A stretch of 64,000 nucleotides of DNA, from NCBI GenBank assembly GCA_948474755.1, contig CAOLHI010001317.1:248001-312000 (forward strand), written 5' to 3'. The stretch is from Ctenosaura bakeri. Lineage: Eukaryota > Chordata > Lepidosauria > Squamata > Iguanidae. This document shows positions 45,201 through 57,200 of the stretch, one piece after another (the first letter of the stretch is position 1; the number at the start of each line of letters is the position of its first letter). The translations under genes were made by a program, and so were the position numbers. The notes below the pieces were generated by a model. It saw only the letters and a program-made list of their open reading frames with translations. It was not told where the DNA came from and did no database searches.

Positions 45201-48200
45201 GCACTGAGCTTCTTTCAGAAAGAGTGTTTAAATTCTAAACCAGGATGGGCAACTCCAGATGTTGTCCCTCCAACTCTCAGCATTCCTCAGCATAGGCTAG
45301 GCTGAATAGGACTGGTAGGAGTTGCAGTTTAACATCTGGAGGGCCGCATGACTCTGAGCCCTGCTCTGAACCCATTCTACACTTTCTGATTTCACATACA
45401 CTACCCCAGAAATGGAACAGAATCCAGGAGTCCTGGCTCTCAATATTCTTTACTCTAAGCCATGAAATCCATCCCATTCCAAGACCCATTGCCAAGTCCC
45501 AGGGATTTCCTGCAGATGAAGAAAAGAAAAGAATCTGACTTTCTAGGCATTTCTTGTTTTCTAGGAAGAACAGGCCTCCGCAGCTGATCTCTACCCACCC
45601 TGAGGCTATGGGTGAAAACTCTGTCTCTTCTTCTAGCCTGCTAGAGACCTTCCCTATTCAGCATCACCCCTTGGGTACTCATTAGTATGATTATAGTTCT
45701 AGACAGATAGCCACAATTGCTACAACAAATGTTAGAGAGAGACAAGCTTGTAGTACTTCCAAGACTGCTTTGTTGCAGTCTGGGTTCAGAAAGATGGTCT
45801 CTTTCATCAGATGCATGAAGTGTGAACCTCAGCTGGTAGAACCATGTGTATCTATATTGAGAGAGATAAATATAGAAATCCTCACAGAGAGGGGGCGGAA
45901 GATAAAAGAACAGTGGAGCCAAAAGGCCACAAAATCAAAAGGCACAATCTGTGACATTTCCAAACATAAACACAACACAGAAAGGCACAAGATAAGCAAA
46001 TACAAGTAACTCCTGTAACATACTTGTCTTTCCAAGCTCCATAAAAGAAACCCAGGAGGCCAGGCAGCTCTTGCACTCTTGGGTATTTTGTAACTTGCCT
46101 CTCTCTTTCTCCTCTCCATAGCTTCACCAGCATCATTGGAATTGGAGTCGGCGCCGGAGCTTACATCCTGGCACGCTACAGCGTAAGTGGGCTGAGATCC
46201 AGCTCTGGTCATGTGAGGAGACATTAGATACATAATCAGCATGCCGAACGGATGTGGTCAGATTGCCTCACAGTGACTTGGACATCTCAGAAGTAACAAA
46301 AGAATCAGACCACCAAGTGGCTATGTTCTGTGTTCATCATCCTAACAGGGATGAAGTAGCCCTGTGAGAGTGACATTTGGGTTATTTTGTTGAACTGGTA
46401 TGTGATGGAAGAAGGGATCCTGTGTTGCTTCACTGGAGAGCATGTGTCATGGATTGTAAGTGTTGAGAGAAGAGAATGAGGGAGATTCCTAGTTGAATTC
46501 ACAACTGAGACATGAGCTAACTAGTGGAATTAGGTAAATTCCTATGCTTTCACCAAGAATAGGCAACTGTTGCCTTTCACTTTCTGTTGGATTACAGCTC
46601 CAGTCCAGCAGTCTTTGGAAGGAGGTCCTCTCCTTGTCCTCCCACCAGCCAGCAAAGACCTTTCTTTTCAAAACTTAGTTTTGGCAACTGACTGGCTTCT
46701 GAGGGAGTTTTTTTAACAGGAAGATGCTGAATTCCCTCTTCTTCAGTTGTCATTTTAATATGGTATTTAAGTATTTGATGTATTTTTTGTTGTTTGTTGT
46801 GTGCTTTCAAGTTGTTTCTGGCTTGTACTGCATGCAAGGTGAACCTATCACAGATTATCAGGATTTACTCAGAGGGACCTTCCTCTGATGCTGAAAGAAT
46901 ATGACTTGTCCGGGGTCACCCAGTGGGTCCCCATGGCTGCATGGTGATTTGAACCCTGGTCTCCTGATGTCCTAGTCCAACACTCAAACTACTATACTAT
47001 GCTGGCTGACATGTGGTTTTTTTAATCATTTTTAGTTGTAACTGTTTTTAATCACGTGGTTAGCTGCTTTGGGTCCCAGTGTTGGAAGAAAAGTGAGGTA
47101 TAAATCAACATAAGAGTAAATAAACTCCCATTAGCCTCAATCAGCATAGCCAGTTTTGAGAGATGTTGGGAGATGCAATATCTGGAATGGCACAGTTGCC
47201 CATCCTTGCTCTGGTCTTAGTAGACATATTTTATCCTGACCTTCATGACACGATTATCTTATGACATTCATGTCTCACCTTTCCTCTGAGGAGGTCAAGG
47301 CAGTGTCTTTGGTTCATCTCTCCCACTTTATCTCCACTCCCATTTCTCTTCCTAGAATCCTGATATATTGGTTAGGCTGAAAGATAGTTAATGTCTTGAG
47401 GTCACCCAGCAAGCTCCAGGCCTACAGTGGAGGGTTTTATCCCAGATCTCCTAAAGCCACCTGTGACAGTCCAACCATACGTGGCTGCTAAGGACTGCTG
47501 TGATAATGTTATGAAGCAGAGTGAGCATTTTGGGAAGGCAGTATAGGAGAGCTAATGAGGCATTGTGTCAAAGACAGACTGAGTAGCGCTCTGGTTCAAA
47601 TCACCCTTCAGCCAAAAGGAAGAAAGAAGAAGAAATCATTAACATAAGAAGAGCGCTGTTGAGTCAAACCAAGGGTACATTGAGTGCTGTGTCCTATTTC
47701 CACCATTGTCTAGCCAGCTGCCTGTGCAGAGCCAATAAGGCAATGATCTCCTCTGTTGTGTGCCCCCCACCATCTAGTGTTCAGAGGTGTATCTCTGTCT
47801 CACTGCCATAGCCAATAGTACTAGGTGGCCTATCTTCCTCCCTGCATTTTTCTAAACCTTTAAAAATAATTTTAAAATGTATTGTTTTGTTTTATTTCAT
47901 TTCACTCACGTCCTGCTCTTTGACTGAAAGTACTCAGAGCAGTGTATGTCGTAGTGATAAAACCTGACAATACAGTCAGAACTTGGAAAAGTTACTTTTG
48001 GACTTAAAGCTTTTGTAATCTCAAAGAGTCTCAAAAGTAACGTTTCCAAACTCTGGATAGCATCACTTGTACAGTAGGCCCTCCAAATCTGCAAATTCTG
48101 TATCCATTGATTCAACCAACCATGGCTTGAAAATATTCCAAAAATAATCCAAAAAACAAACTTTGATTTTGCCATTTTACATAATTTTTTACTACACCAT

Positions 48201-51200
48201 TGCACATAATGGGTACTTGAGCATCCACAAATTTTGGTATTCATGCTGGCTACTGGAACCGAACTCTAGCGGATACCGAGGTCCCACTGTGAACTGGTAG
48301 CTATCACCAGATTGTTTTGTGATAAACTCCATAGGTTAACTGTTCACTGCATAAAACAAAATACAACTTCCTTTTATCCACCCCAGACATGCAGTTGAAC
48401 CGTTGCACTGAGTCACCCAACTGAGTTACTCAACTGAGAGAGGGAAAATGTGTTTATTTAGAATAATTCTGTGCCACCTTTTGAATTTTTTATTTGAATT
48501 CAATTTTTTATTGAATGTTTTATTGTTGGTAAAATGATAGCAGCAACAATAACCAGTATTATTATTTTTACCCACAGCTCTCTCATGCAAACACGGTGGA
48601 GGGTTTGGTTCTTATCAACATTGACCCCAATGCCAAGGGCTGGATGGACTGGGCTGCTCACAAGGTGAGGTTGTGGGGAAGGAGAAGGGCTCACATGGGG
48701 ATTTGAATTCTAGTCTCCAGAAGCTATTAATAAATTTTTGAATATTTAAATACATATTTGAATATGTAAATCTATGTTTAAATCTTGAGTTAAGTCTTGG
48801 GGGTCCCTGGCAACATATGTAAACATATTTACAGGGGGTCCCTGGTAAAGAAAAGGTTAAGAACCACTGGTTTACACTTTCTAGCAGTAGTTTTTTTGGG
48901 ATTTCAGACAGCGATATTTTTCAGCCCCACCCGGAGGAGTTAGGAATTGAACCTAGTACGTCTTGCATGCAAAGCATGTACGCTGCCACTGAGCTATGGC
49001 ACTTAGTCTAGCCCTGACCCAAGATTAGGCTCATTTCCGCGTTCCTTCCTAGAAGCCCAGAACCATAATTCCTTCAGAATTCTACCCGAGGCCATCTGCC
49101 CCTCCAGGACTTTTACTTATTCACTGCAATTCTCTCGTGCTTTCCAGCTAAAAAGTCTCTCAGAGCCTCTTACATATGATCAATCAAACAAAGCCCCTCT
49201 CTGCAGGATTGCAGTTTAAAGAAAAAATACAAAAAGAAGAAGGGATGCTAAGGGGGAAGCCAACTCAGGCACTAGTTTTAAAATCAAAATAGTAGTTCTT
49301 ATAAAGACCAGCTGGAAATGGTGCTGGCAGTGGAGGGGCCCAGTGGAGTTGGCCTTTCAAGCAGGCTGAGTGAATGGCCCAGCTTCCTCTCTGCTGCCCT
49401 TCCGTCATTTTTTCAAGCACCTGCCTCAAGCTCTCTGCAGCCTTCTCACTCCTCTGTAGACCATTGTGTGCTGCCGCCAGCTGCCTCACTCTGACCTCCT
49501 GGCCCATCAGCTGCTGGTATACCCGGCTGACAAAGTCTCCCCAGTTCCCAAAGGACATTTTCCTCAGCCTCTGCCGGAAATGCTGTGGCAGTTCCTCCAA
49601 GAGCGCTGCTTCTAGCGGCACTGTCTTTTTCGTTTCTCTCTCTCTCAAAAGACATCAGTAATCTTGTTCTCCAGGCTGTGGAGCACCCGCCTGCCTGTCT
49701 TGTCGCGCTCTTGCTAAAAATGGCTCTCCCTTGATGACCGTGTGGTGACAGTTTTGCCACATTGGCCAAATGAGAAAAATGATCCATTGCTCACATGCAT
49801 GCATGACTTCCTTGTTAGAATTTAATGTAAATTAAAAATGTATTTGTTGTTTTTCGCTTTAGACTTAACCATGGACTGGGATGGAAAAGATCAGTATGCA
49901 TTTCATCAAATGTTACAGGGAATGTGTCTATTCCAGTCCTCCCCCAGTCCCAGTCTGGGTATTATGCATTCATTTAAATATATAAAAAATCTAAATTAGC
50001 ATATTCCTCAACATTCAAAAAGAATGTGTATGGCTTTGCATCGACTCTAAACTTTTAAAAGGGCAGGAACCTCAGTCTGTACTTCCATCTCACCCCTAAA
50101 GCAAACTGTTTAGAACTTGGGCAGATTATTAGTCAGGGTTGTGGCTACTGGGATTCCTTTTTCTGAATTTTTGGCTGAGGGACTTTATGACACAGTGAAG
50201 GCAAACTAATATATTTAAAAGCCCAAGTATAGGAGTCAAAGCTTGTCTAATAGCAGTCCTCACTTGGAAGATAACCTTCCCAATTTCTTGATCATGAGAA
50301 GTAGAATTGGGGGGGGAGAATGGAAAAAATACTCTACACATGCTCAGAGGAACTCTCTTTATAATGTTTTGTATGTTTTGTATGCCAAGCCCTGGACTTG
50401 AACACGGTCTAAGCTCTGTATGGGATGTTGAGAACCACAGTCTCAAAGGTCTTTACTTTGCTGCTGGGGACAAAACTAATCCCATTTCTTCTCATACAGC
50501 CCTCTATCTGACTCATTCAAAATAGTGCCCATTTTGCATCCCCTCTCATCTCATTCTGCTTTTCTCCTTAGCTGACTGGCCTCACATCCTCCAGCTCTGA
50601 GATGATTCTGCAACATCTCTTCAGCCAGGTGAGTTTATTCAATGGGAGGATAATGATGTCTGTGTCAATCAGGGTGGAAGGATGGAGAGGAGCAGTGATG
50701 TACCTCTCATACTGAGCTTAGCCTAATAGTTTGTTGCCTATAAATTCTCCTACCTTGATATACTTATATTGATATGTTTGTTTTAATAATAAGAGTAATT
50801 ACATAATATCGTAAGTGAGCATGGCACTTGACAACAGAACAAGGGAAGAACCCCCACCCTTTTCCTTAGCAGCCTTAGACTAGGGTGGGCAGTTTTGGGA
50901 GAGCTGGCACCTTCCAATTTTTTTACCCCCAAAACCCACCATGGGTCACATTGGGACCAAAAACTGCACAAAACAATTACCCAATCTGAAATTAAGCAGA
51001 TGGACACCTCCAGTTTTTCTTGCTGGATTCTGGAAGATAATTTCGACTTGTGTGGTCCTACTTGTTCCCCATTTCCATGACTCCAAACATAAACAGGAGG
51101 AGCAACAAAACCAAATTTTGTTGAATGTTTAAATATACCTGTTGCTGAAGCAAGCCCCAAATCTTAGAAAAAGCTGGGGGTGGGAGGGTCATGTGGCCCA

Positions 51201-54200
51201 TAGATCACACTTTGTCCGTGGGTCAAATGTCTACTTCTTCTGTTCACTTTTTAAAATAATATTTTATTTAATTTAAATTGATTGATTGGTTATAATTATC
51301 AGAGGAGTAGAAAATCAAACAAAAGTGGGGAAAACAGAACCACTTAAGTAGATTCTCGCCCAAGGAGCTTGCGGTCTAAATTTCCAGCGTTGGAGAAACA
51401 ACCAAGAGAAGGAAAGAATACCCAGAAGGGCAAAAAGGAAAGGCTATGCACAAAAAACTCACTTATCTTTAAACTTAATTCTCTGTGGGATGGTCACTTC
51501 CCACTGTCACCTACCCCTTGCTGTATATCATAACAACCGGGTACATCAAAACACTGAAATGTGAATTTTTAAAACTAATGGTTTCTGTTTCACAGAGCAC
51601 TTTTTTAAAAAAGGTACCTCTTTTCACTACTCTTTCATATAATGAAAAAATCTTAGGAATGATAAGAGAAACCCAAGTCAAATTTCTTTTAAATGTAACT
51701 ATGAAATGATACTTGTCACACACGTGTCCCAATTTTCTGTTGTTGTTCCCACTTGTTACATTACTTTTGAAATGTGGTTTTATTTATGCCATTGTTGCCA
51801 AAGAAAATAACTCACTACAATTAACTGTGTTACTTGTAACTTTTTACTTTCAGACTCTGCTTAAATATGTGTCATTTAGCCTCAGGGACCTAAAAACCCT
51901 AAAGGCACCAAATCCTGTCTAATCTTGGAAGCTAAGCAGGGTCAGCCCTGGTTAGTACTTGGATGGAAAACTGCCAATGAAAACTAGGTGCTATAGGCTC
52001 TATTTCAGAGGAAGGAACTGGCAAAACCACCTCCGAGGATTCCTTGCCTAAGAAAAGCCTATGAAATTTGTGGGGTTGCCATAAGTCAACAGGCGACTTG
52101 AAGACACATGCACACGATTCAGCTTCAGGAAAACAATGGAAAAATTGGAGGAATTTTTTTTTTCTGAAAGGTTCTTCCAAATGTCCTGATGTATTAGTTG
52201 CTACACTGGGTTTATACAACCATCACAGGAAAACCTAGACTGTAGTGGTTAAGTGAGGCTGGTGTCGTGAGTGAGCCAAACACATTAACATTCAGGGATG
52301 TTCAGAATCGTGATTTTTTTAAAAACTTGAAAGAGGAGCGGGCCTGTTGCAGTGTCAGTTTTAGTTATTTCAGCAGTCGTCAGCTAAACTCGAGGGCCTG
52401 AGCACAGCCTGTTTTACAAATTTGATGCAAATGAATGAAGATAGTTTTCCTTTCTCTAGACAATGAGAAATTTGATTGGAGGAATTTGATTTGACTGGAC
52501 ATTTGATGTCCAATTAGGCATCTCAAAAAATTCAGTTTGGATCTGCCAGGATAGGTGGTTTTTGTATATAGGAAGGAGAGTTGCTGTTTAGCATTCTTGG
52601 AATTTGTGTGAAAACTTAATTTCAGCTTGAGGGAGGTTAATAGAGTTGTCCAGTGATGGGAGGGGTAAAGAGAACCCTTGATCTTTTCTTGTGCCTTGTG
52701 CTCAGCTGAATTTGCAGAAGTCAACAGGCAGAAGTTTACATAGCATAGAGATAAGCATTGTTCCTGAGGGGAAAACCCCTGCATTTTAGGATGGTGTTAA
52801 AGCACAACTAATGAGCTTGGATGAAAAATTGGCATCACTAAGCAGTACATGAAGTATAACAGGACTGAACATGTGGTTCATACACTTCAGCCATGCCCAT
52901 TCTCTGCTCATCCATAGGAGGAACTGTCAAAAAATACTGAACTGGTGCAGCAACAGCGGGATATTTTGAGCCATGCAACCAATTTGCCCAATATCCAACT
53001 CTACTGGAGCAGTTACAACAGGTTAGTGCTTGCAAGACATGGCTTGAGAACACGCCCTCAACGTAAGACCACAGTAAGAGTACATCATGGTTGAGCCACT
53101 GGCAGGCATGGAAATGGAACCAGAAGCAGGAAGCAAATGAAAATATAAAAAAGCAGGAAAGACCCAGCTGAGACAGCAAGATTTATACCACTGTTCCTTC
53201 CTAAGACGATCCAGTGGCCAGCCTGGGTGGATGGGGTTAGTTCAGTGCCTAAGAACTCTGCTGCTTGGGATGTTTCTCTAAATAATTGCACTAGTGGTTC
53301 ATCACATGGAGCAGCTTTGTGCCAGGCTGGTGGTTTAGGACTTAGCAGCATCTTGGGGACGTAAATATTAAGAAGATATCTATCTATCTTGAGTGCTATT
53401 TCCTTCCAACGTGGGCATTTCCTGACCTTGCAATAGTTGAGGCTTTGTATTCTGAATTACTTCCAAAAGGAGAAAACTGGTTGGCCTGCAAAGAGCATAG
53501 CTTCTCTATTTCTGCATAGCACCCTTTTCTGACAAGTCTTGTGACTGAAATGAAGTATGCCTACAGCATACATGCAGGGTTGCAACAGGCAGTCTCCTTC
53601 CAGTGTAGGCAATTCTGTTACATCTTTGCATTGGGAACAGTTTGCCTGCCCAATTGGACTCCATGCAGAGATGCAGCAGAGTTATATATCTCAAGCTGAA
53701 ATGACTGCAAGAGGAGATGGGGTGAAGATCATGCAGAGATCCAGCAGGCAGCCTCCCAAGTGAGTGGGTGCAGGAAAGGGCAGTAGTGTTATAAAGCGCT
53801 ATTATGAAGCATCTGCTTTGCATGCTGAAAGTTCCAAGAGTCTGATTCAGTAAGAACACTGCATCTTGAGTTACAGAGGGTGAGCGAGTCTGTCAAAGTC
53901 CTACCCAGCGTGGTTTATAGGTTGCTCTGATTATCTTACCTCTGTGACTCCAGGCAATGTGGGCATGTGTTTGTTTGTTTTTACTACAATATGTCAAAAG
54001 TCTATTTAAGTTGAGAACGTTGTGAAATAACATGTCAACCTCTTGGAGTTCGTATGGATGATTGAGGATTTTCCTTTAGAGAGTTCAGGGTATAGGGTTG
54101 CCAGGTTGAAAACCGGAGAGGGCTCCTGTGGCTTCAATAGTTGTGTGGAAGAGAGATTTTCAGCAGTTGCTGTTTGTCACACAACTGAGTAACAAGCAGC

Positions 54201-57200
54201 ACCTGCTGATTTTTTCTGTACATTCACTAAAAGTACAGGACCCCCCGCCCCTCTAGTTTTCACTCTGGCAACCCTGCTAGAGCAGGTTTTTGAAGCAGGG
54301 CCTTGAATTGGGACTGATTAGGTGTTTGGGATTCACAGGAGACTTGGCTGAAATCCTACATGTGTGTATAACTCCACACACACAGTTTTGTGTCCTCCTG
54401 ACATGTGTCAAGCTCCCCCAAGGAGCTTTTTGCTTACTGGGGAGGGATGGAGGGGTGACTCAGACCACTGAAAAGCACCTGGTCTCAGTTCAGTGGAGGA
54501 GAAATGAGAGTGCACTCTCAAATGGAGTGTACCCACCTTTTTCTTTCCTCAAGAGTTTACTGCAGCTGGAGATTCATGGTCTGGATCACCTCCCTCCTTC
54601 CCTCTGGTTTGAAGATACAGCAGCACCCACCCCTCCTAGGTCTTGACAGCTGCGGGACGTGGGAGGTTTTTGGACAGAATGCAAGGGCAAGAGAATAGCC
54701 CTCTGCATCCTGTCCAAAAAGGATGCTGGCCATGAATTAATTCCTCATGCCTTGCTCAGAAGTAAAGAATGCATGACCACAGCACCCATGGTTTCTTACC
54801 ACTGGTTATGCTGGATATGTATAAGAGAGAGTTGCAGTCCAGCAATATCAGGAGGACCACAAGTTATTCAGCCCTGCTCTAGCATTTTTTCCCCTGGCAC
54901 ACTGGTTAAGGAGTTGTCATTCCAAAGAGGTTGCAGATCTTGTTTTAGTAAACCATAAATGTAGTCTGACTGATTATTCAGCTTAAAAGGCACCATTTGG
55001 ATCATTTGTATATTTTGATTTTATGTCACCCACATTGAACATTGCTGTTAAAAGGCAAAGTGCTAGTGCTGGTAATTCTGAGTAGATTTATCACTGTACC
55101 ATCCCTATTAAGTTACACCGTGCCTAAATACATGCATGGTTGGCCCAGAGGAAGCTTGACAGCTGTGTAACAGGGAGAGATGCTGGATGGCATACAAAGG
55201 TCTAGAGCAGTGGTTCCCAAGCTGTGGGTTGGGACTCTAAGGGGAAGTGTGATAGTCACTCAAGGGGACGGAAGCACACGAAAGGTCAGTCTTCAAGTAC
55301 AACAGATGTGAAAAAGAAGGACAAGCCTGTGTGTGTGTGTGTGTGTGTGTGCACGTGCGCACACACCATTTAGGATTCACAGGTCTCCGCCAAGTAGTAA
55401 AGGAAAATGTCTTCTCCCATTATGCCTTCCTCCAACCTTGGGCATAGAAAAAAATGTCTTCCCCTTTTTTATGCTTTCCCCACTCACCTTCTCCAAATGG
55501 TCTGTCATTGGCACAGCAGCTATGTGCCCCTTAGTGACCATGAGGCAGTTTCTCAGATGGAGGAGGAGAGAAGTGAAGAGAGGAAGCAAAGGACACAAGA
55601 GCTCAGTGTTAGACAGAGGGTGTGTGTGGCACAAAGTGCCTGTGTGAGAGAACGGGAAAGAGAGGTGTAGGATAAGACAAAGGGGGGCACAATGTTGAGC
55701 GGGGTATACCACACATGTAGATCTAAAGGGGGTTGCAGGGATAAAAAGTTTGAGAGCCACTGGTCTAGAGGATAGCCCCTTGCACCCTTCCCCTCCCTAC
55801 AAAAAGACATATAAGAGTTGGACATGGAACTGCACAGAGCTAATGTTGGATCTCAGCCATAAGGAACATCCCTAATGTGTAGCAGGTTGCAAAATTAAGC
55901 TCTGAGTGATAACTGGATATGGTTTGAGTGAGGGAGGAAACTGAAATACCAGGTGCACACAGTGCTGGTAAAATTGTCGATGCTTGACTGAAGGGCGATT
56001 CTATGCCTTGGCTTGTGGAAAGGAGAAATTTGGCAAAGCATACCTGCCGGGTACAGGAACACTTAGGACTTCAGGCATTGGCAGGCCTATCTAGGTTAAA
56101 CAGTGAGAGAGGCAGCAGCATAAAAAAGCATAGCTATGGTTTTGTTATTATGAGGGAAACTATAGGAATGCAGGGAGCTGGCTGATTAAAGAAAGCTGAG
56201 CTTAAGAGATCAAAAGAAAGATGCTTACCAATCTCCTCTTTAATTCTTACAGCCGCAGAGACCTGGCCTTGGAGCGAGGAGGAGACCACACCTTCAAGTG
56301 AGTGCCCCATCAGCCAGCCATCTAGCCTTCCTGTTGAGTTCACACATTTGCCCTATTCGTCTGGAGTTTGCCACTTTTATCTCTGGCAGAGCTCACATAC
56401 CTTTATTCCAATAAGAATCGGTTACACAACAGGGAAGTTTTCCCCATCCCTGTGGCTGGGCAAAGCTGCCACTGTGGATCCTCTGCCTCTTGTTCATTGG
56501 GTTAAAGGCACAGCAATCCTGCCAGATAAATAGATGGTGACACTCACTGGATGAGTTTCCAAGTGTCTACTGCAAACTGGGTGGTTTCCAGTGTGATTCC
56601 AAAAAAAGGGTTAAAAAGCAGAAAAAGGGTTTCTCCATCTTGAAAATGGAGGCAATTTCTTCCTGTTGTTGTGTGCCTGCAAATAGTTTCCAACTTACAG
56701 CAACCCTAAGGCTGACTTATTATGAGGTTTTCTGTAGCTGAGAGTATGTGACGCGGCCAGGGTTTCCATGGGTTTCTATGGCTGAGCAGGGAATCAGTCC
56801 AAAACTCAAACTATTATACCACACTAGCTCTCAGAGGTAATGTAACACATGTTAATTACTGGAGGTACTGCTTACTTATTCTTACAGCCTAGCATTAAGA
56901 AAGATGTGCATAAAGGAAATTGCCAGAAGACCAAGAAAAATGGTCTGGCTTGTTCTTCCACTTTTAATAGCAGCTTGGCAATGCTTTAGGTGAAGCTTCT
57001 CATGATAATAAGATAATACCACCTAATAATGTCTGCAGAGTAAGTTGTTTAAAAGGCACAGGAACAGTAACTATTTAAAAAGTATGCAACTCTTTATATA
57101 AATATTCTGTATTTCCACATTAACAGCTAGGCAGGTAGATATAAAAATAAGTAATTCAGGATGCCTGTGAAGAAGAGCTGAGGAATGGGCTTTTAAAAAT

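Noticed and set aside
48925..49012. tRNA-Ala (TGC) gene on the minus strand
   Set aside because: Boxes A and B are recognisable but the acceptor stem does not pair and the arms carry several mismatches. The flanks resemble a SINE.
51929..51980. 5S rRNA gene
   Set aside because: The 5' third of 5S is absent, there are many substitutions, and a SINE body and tail follow. It is a 5S-derived retroposon.
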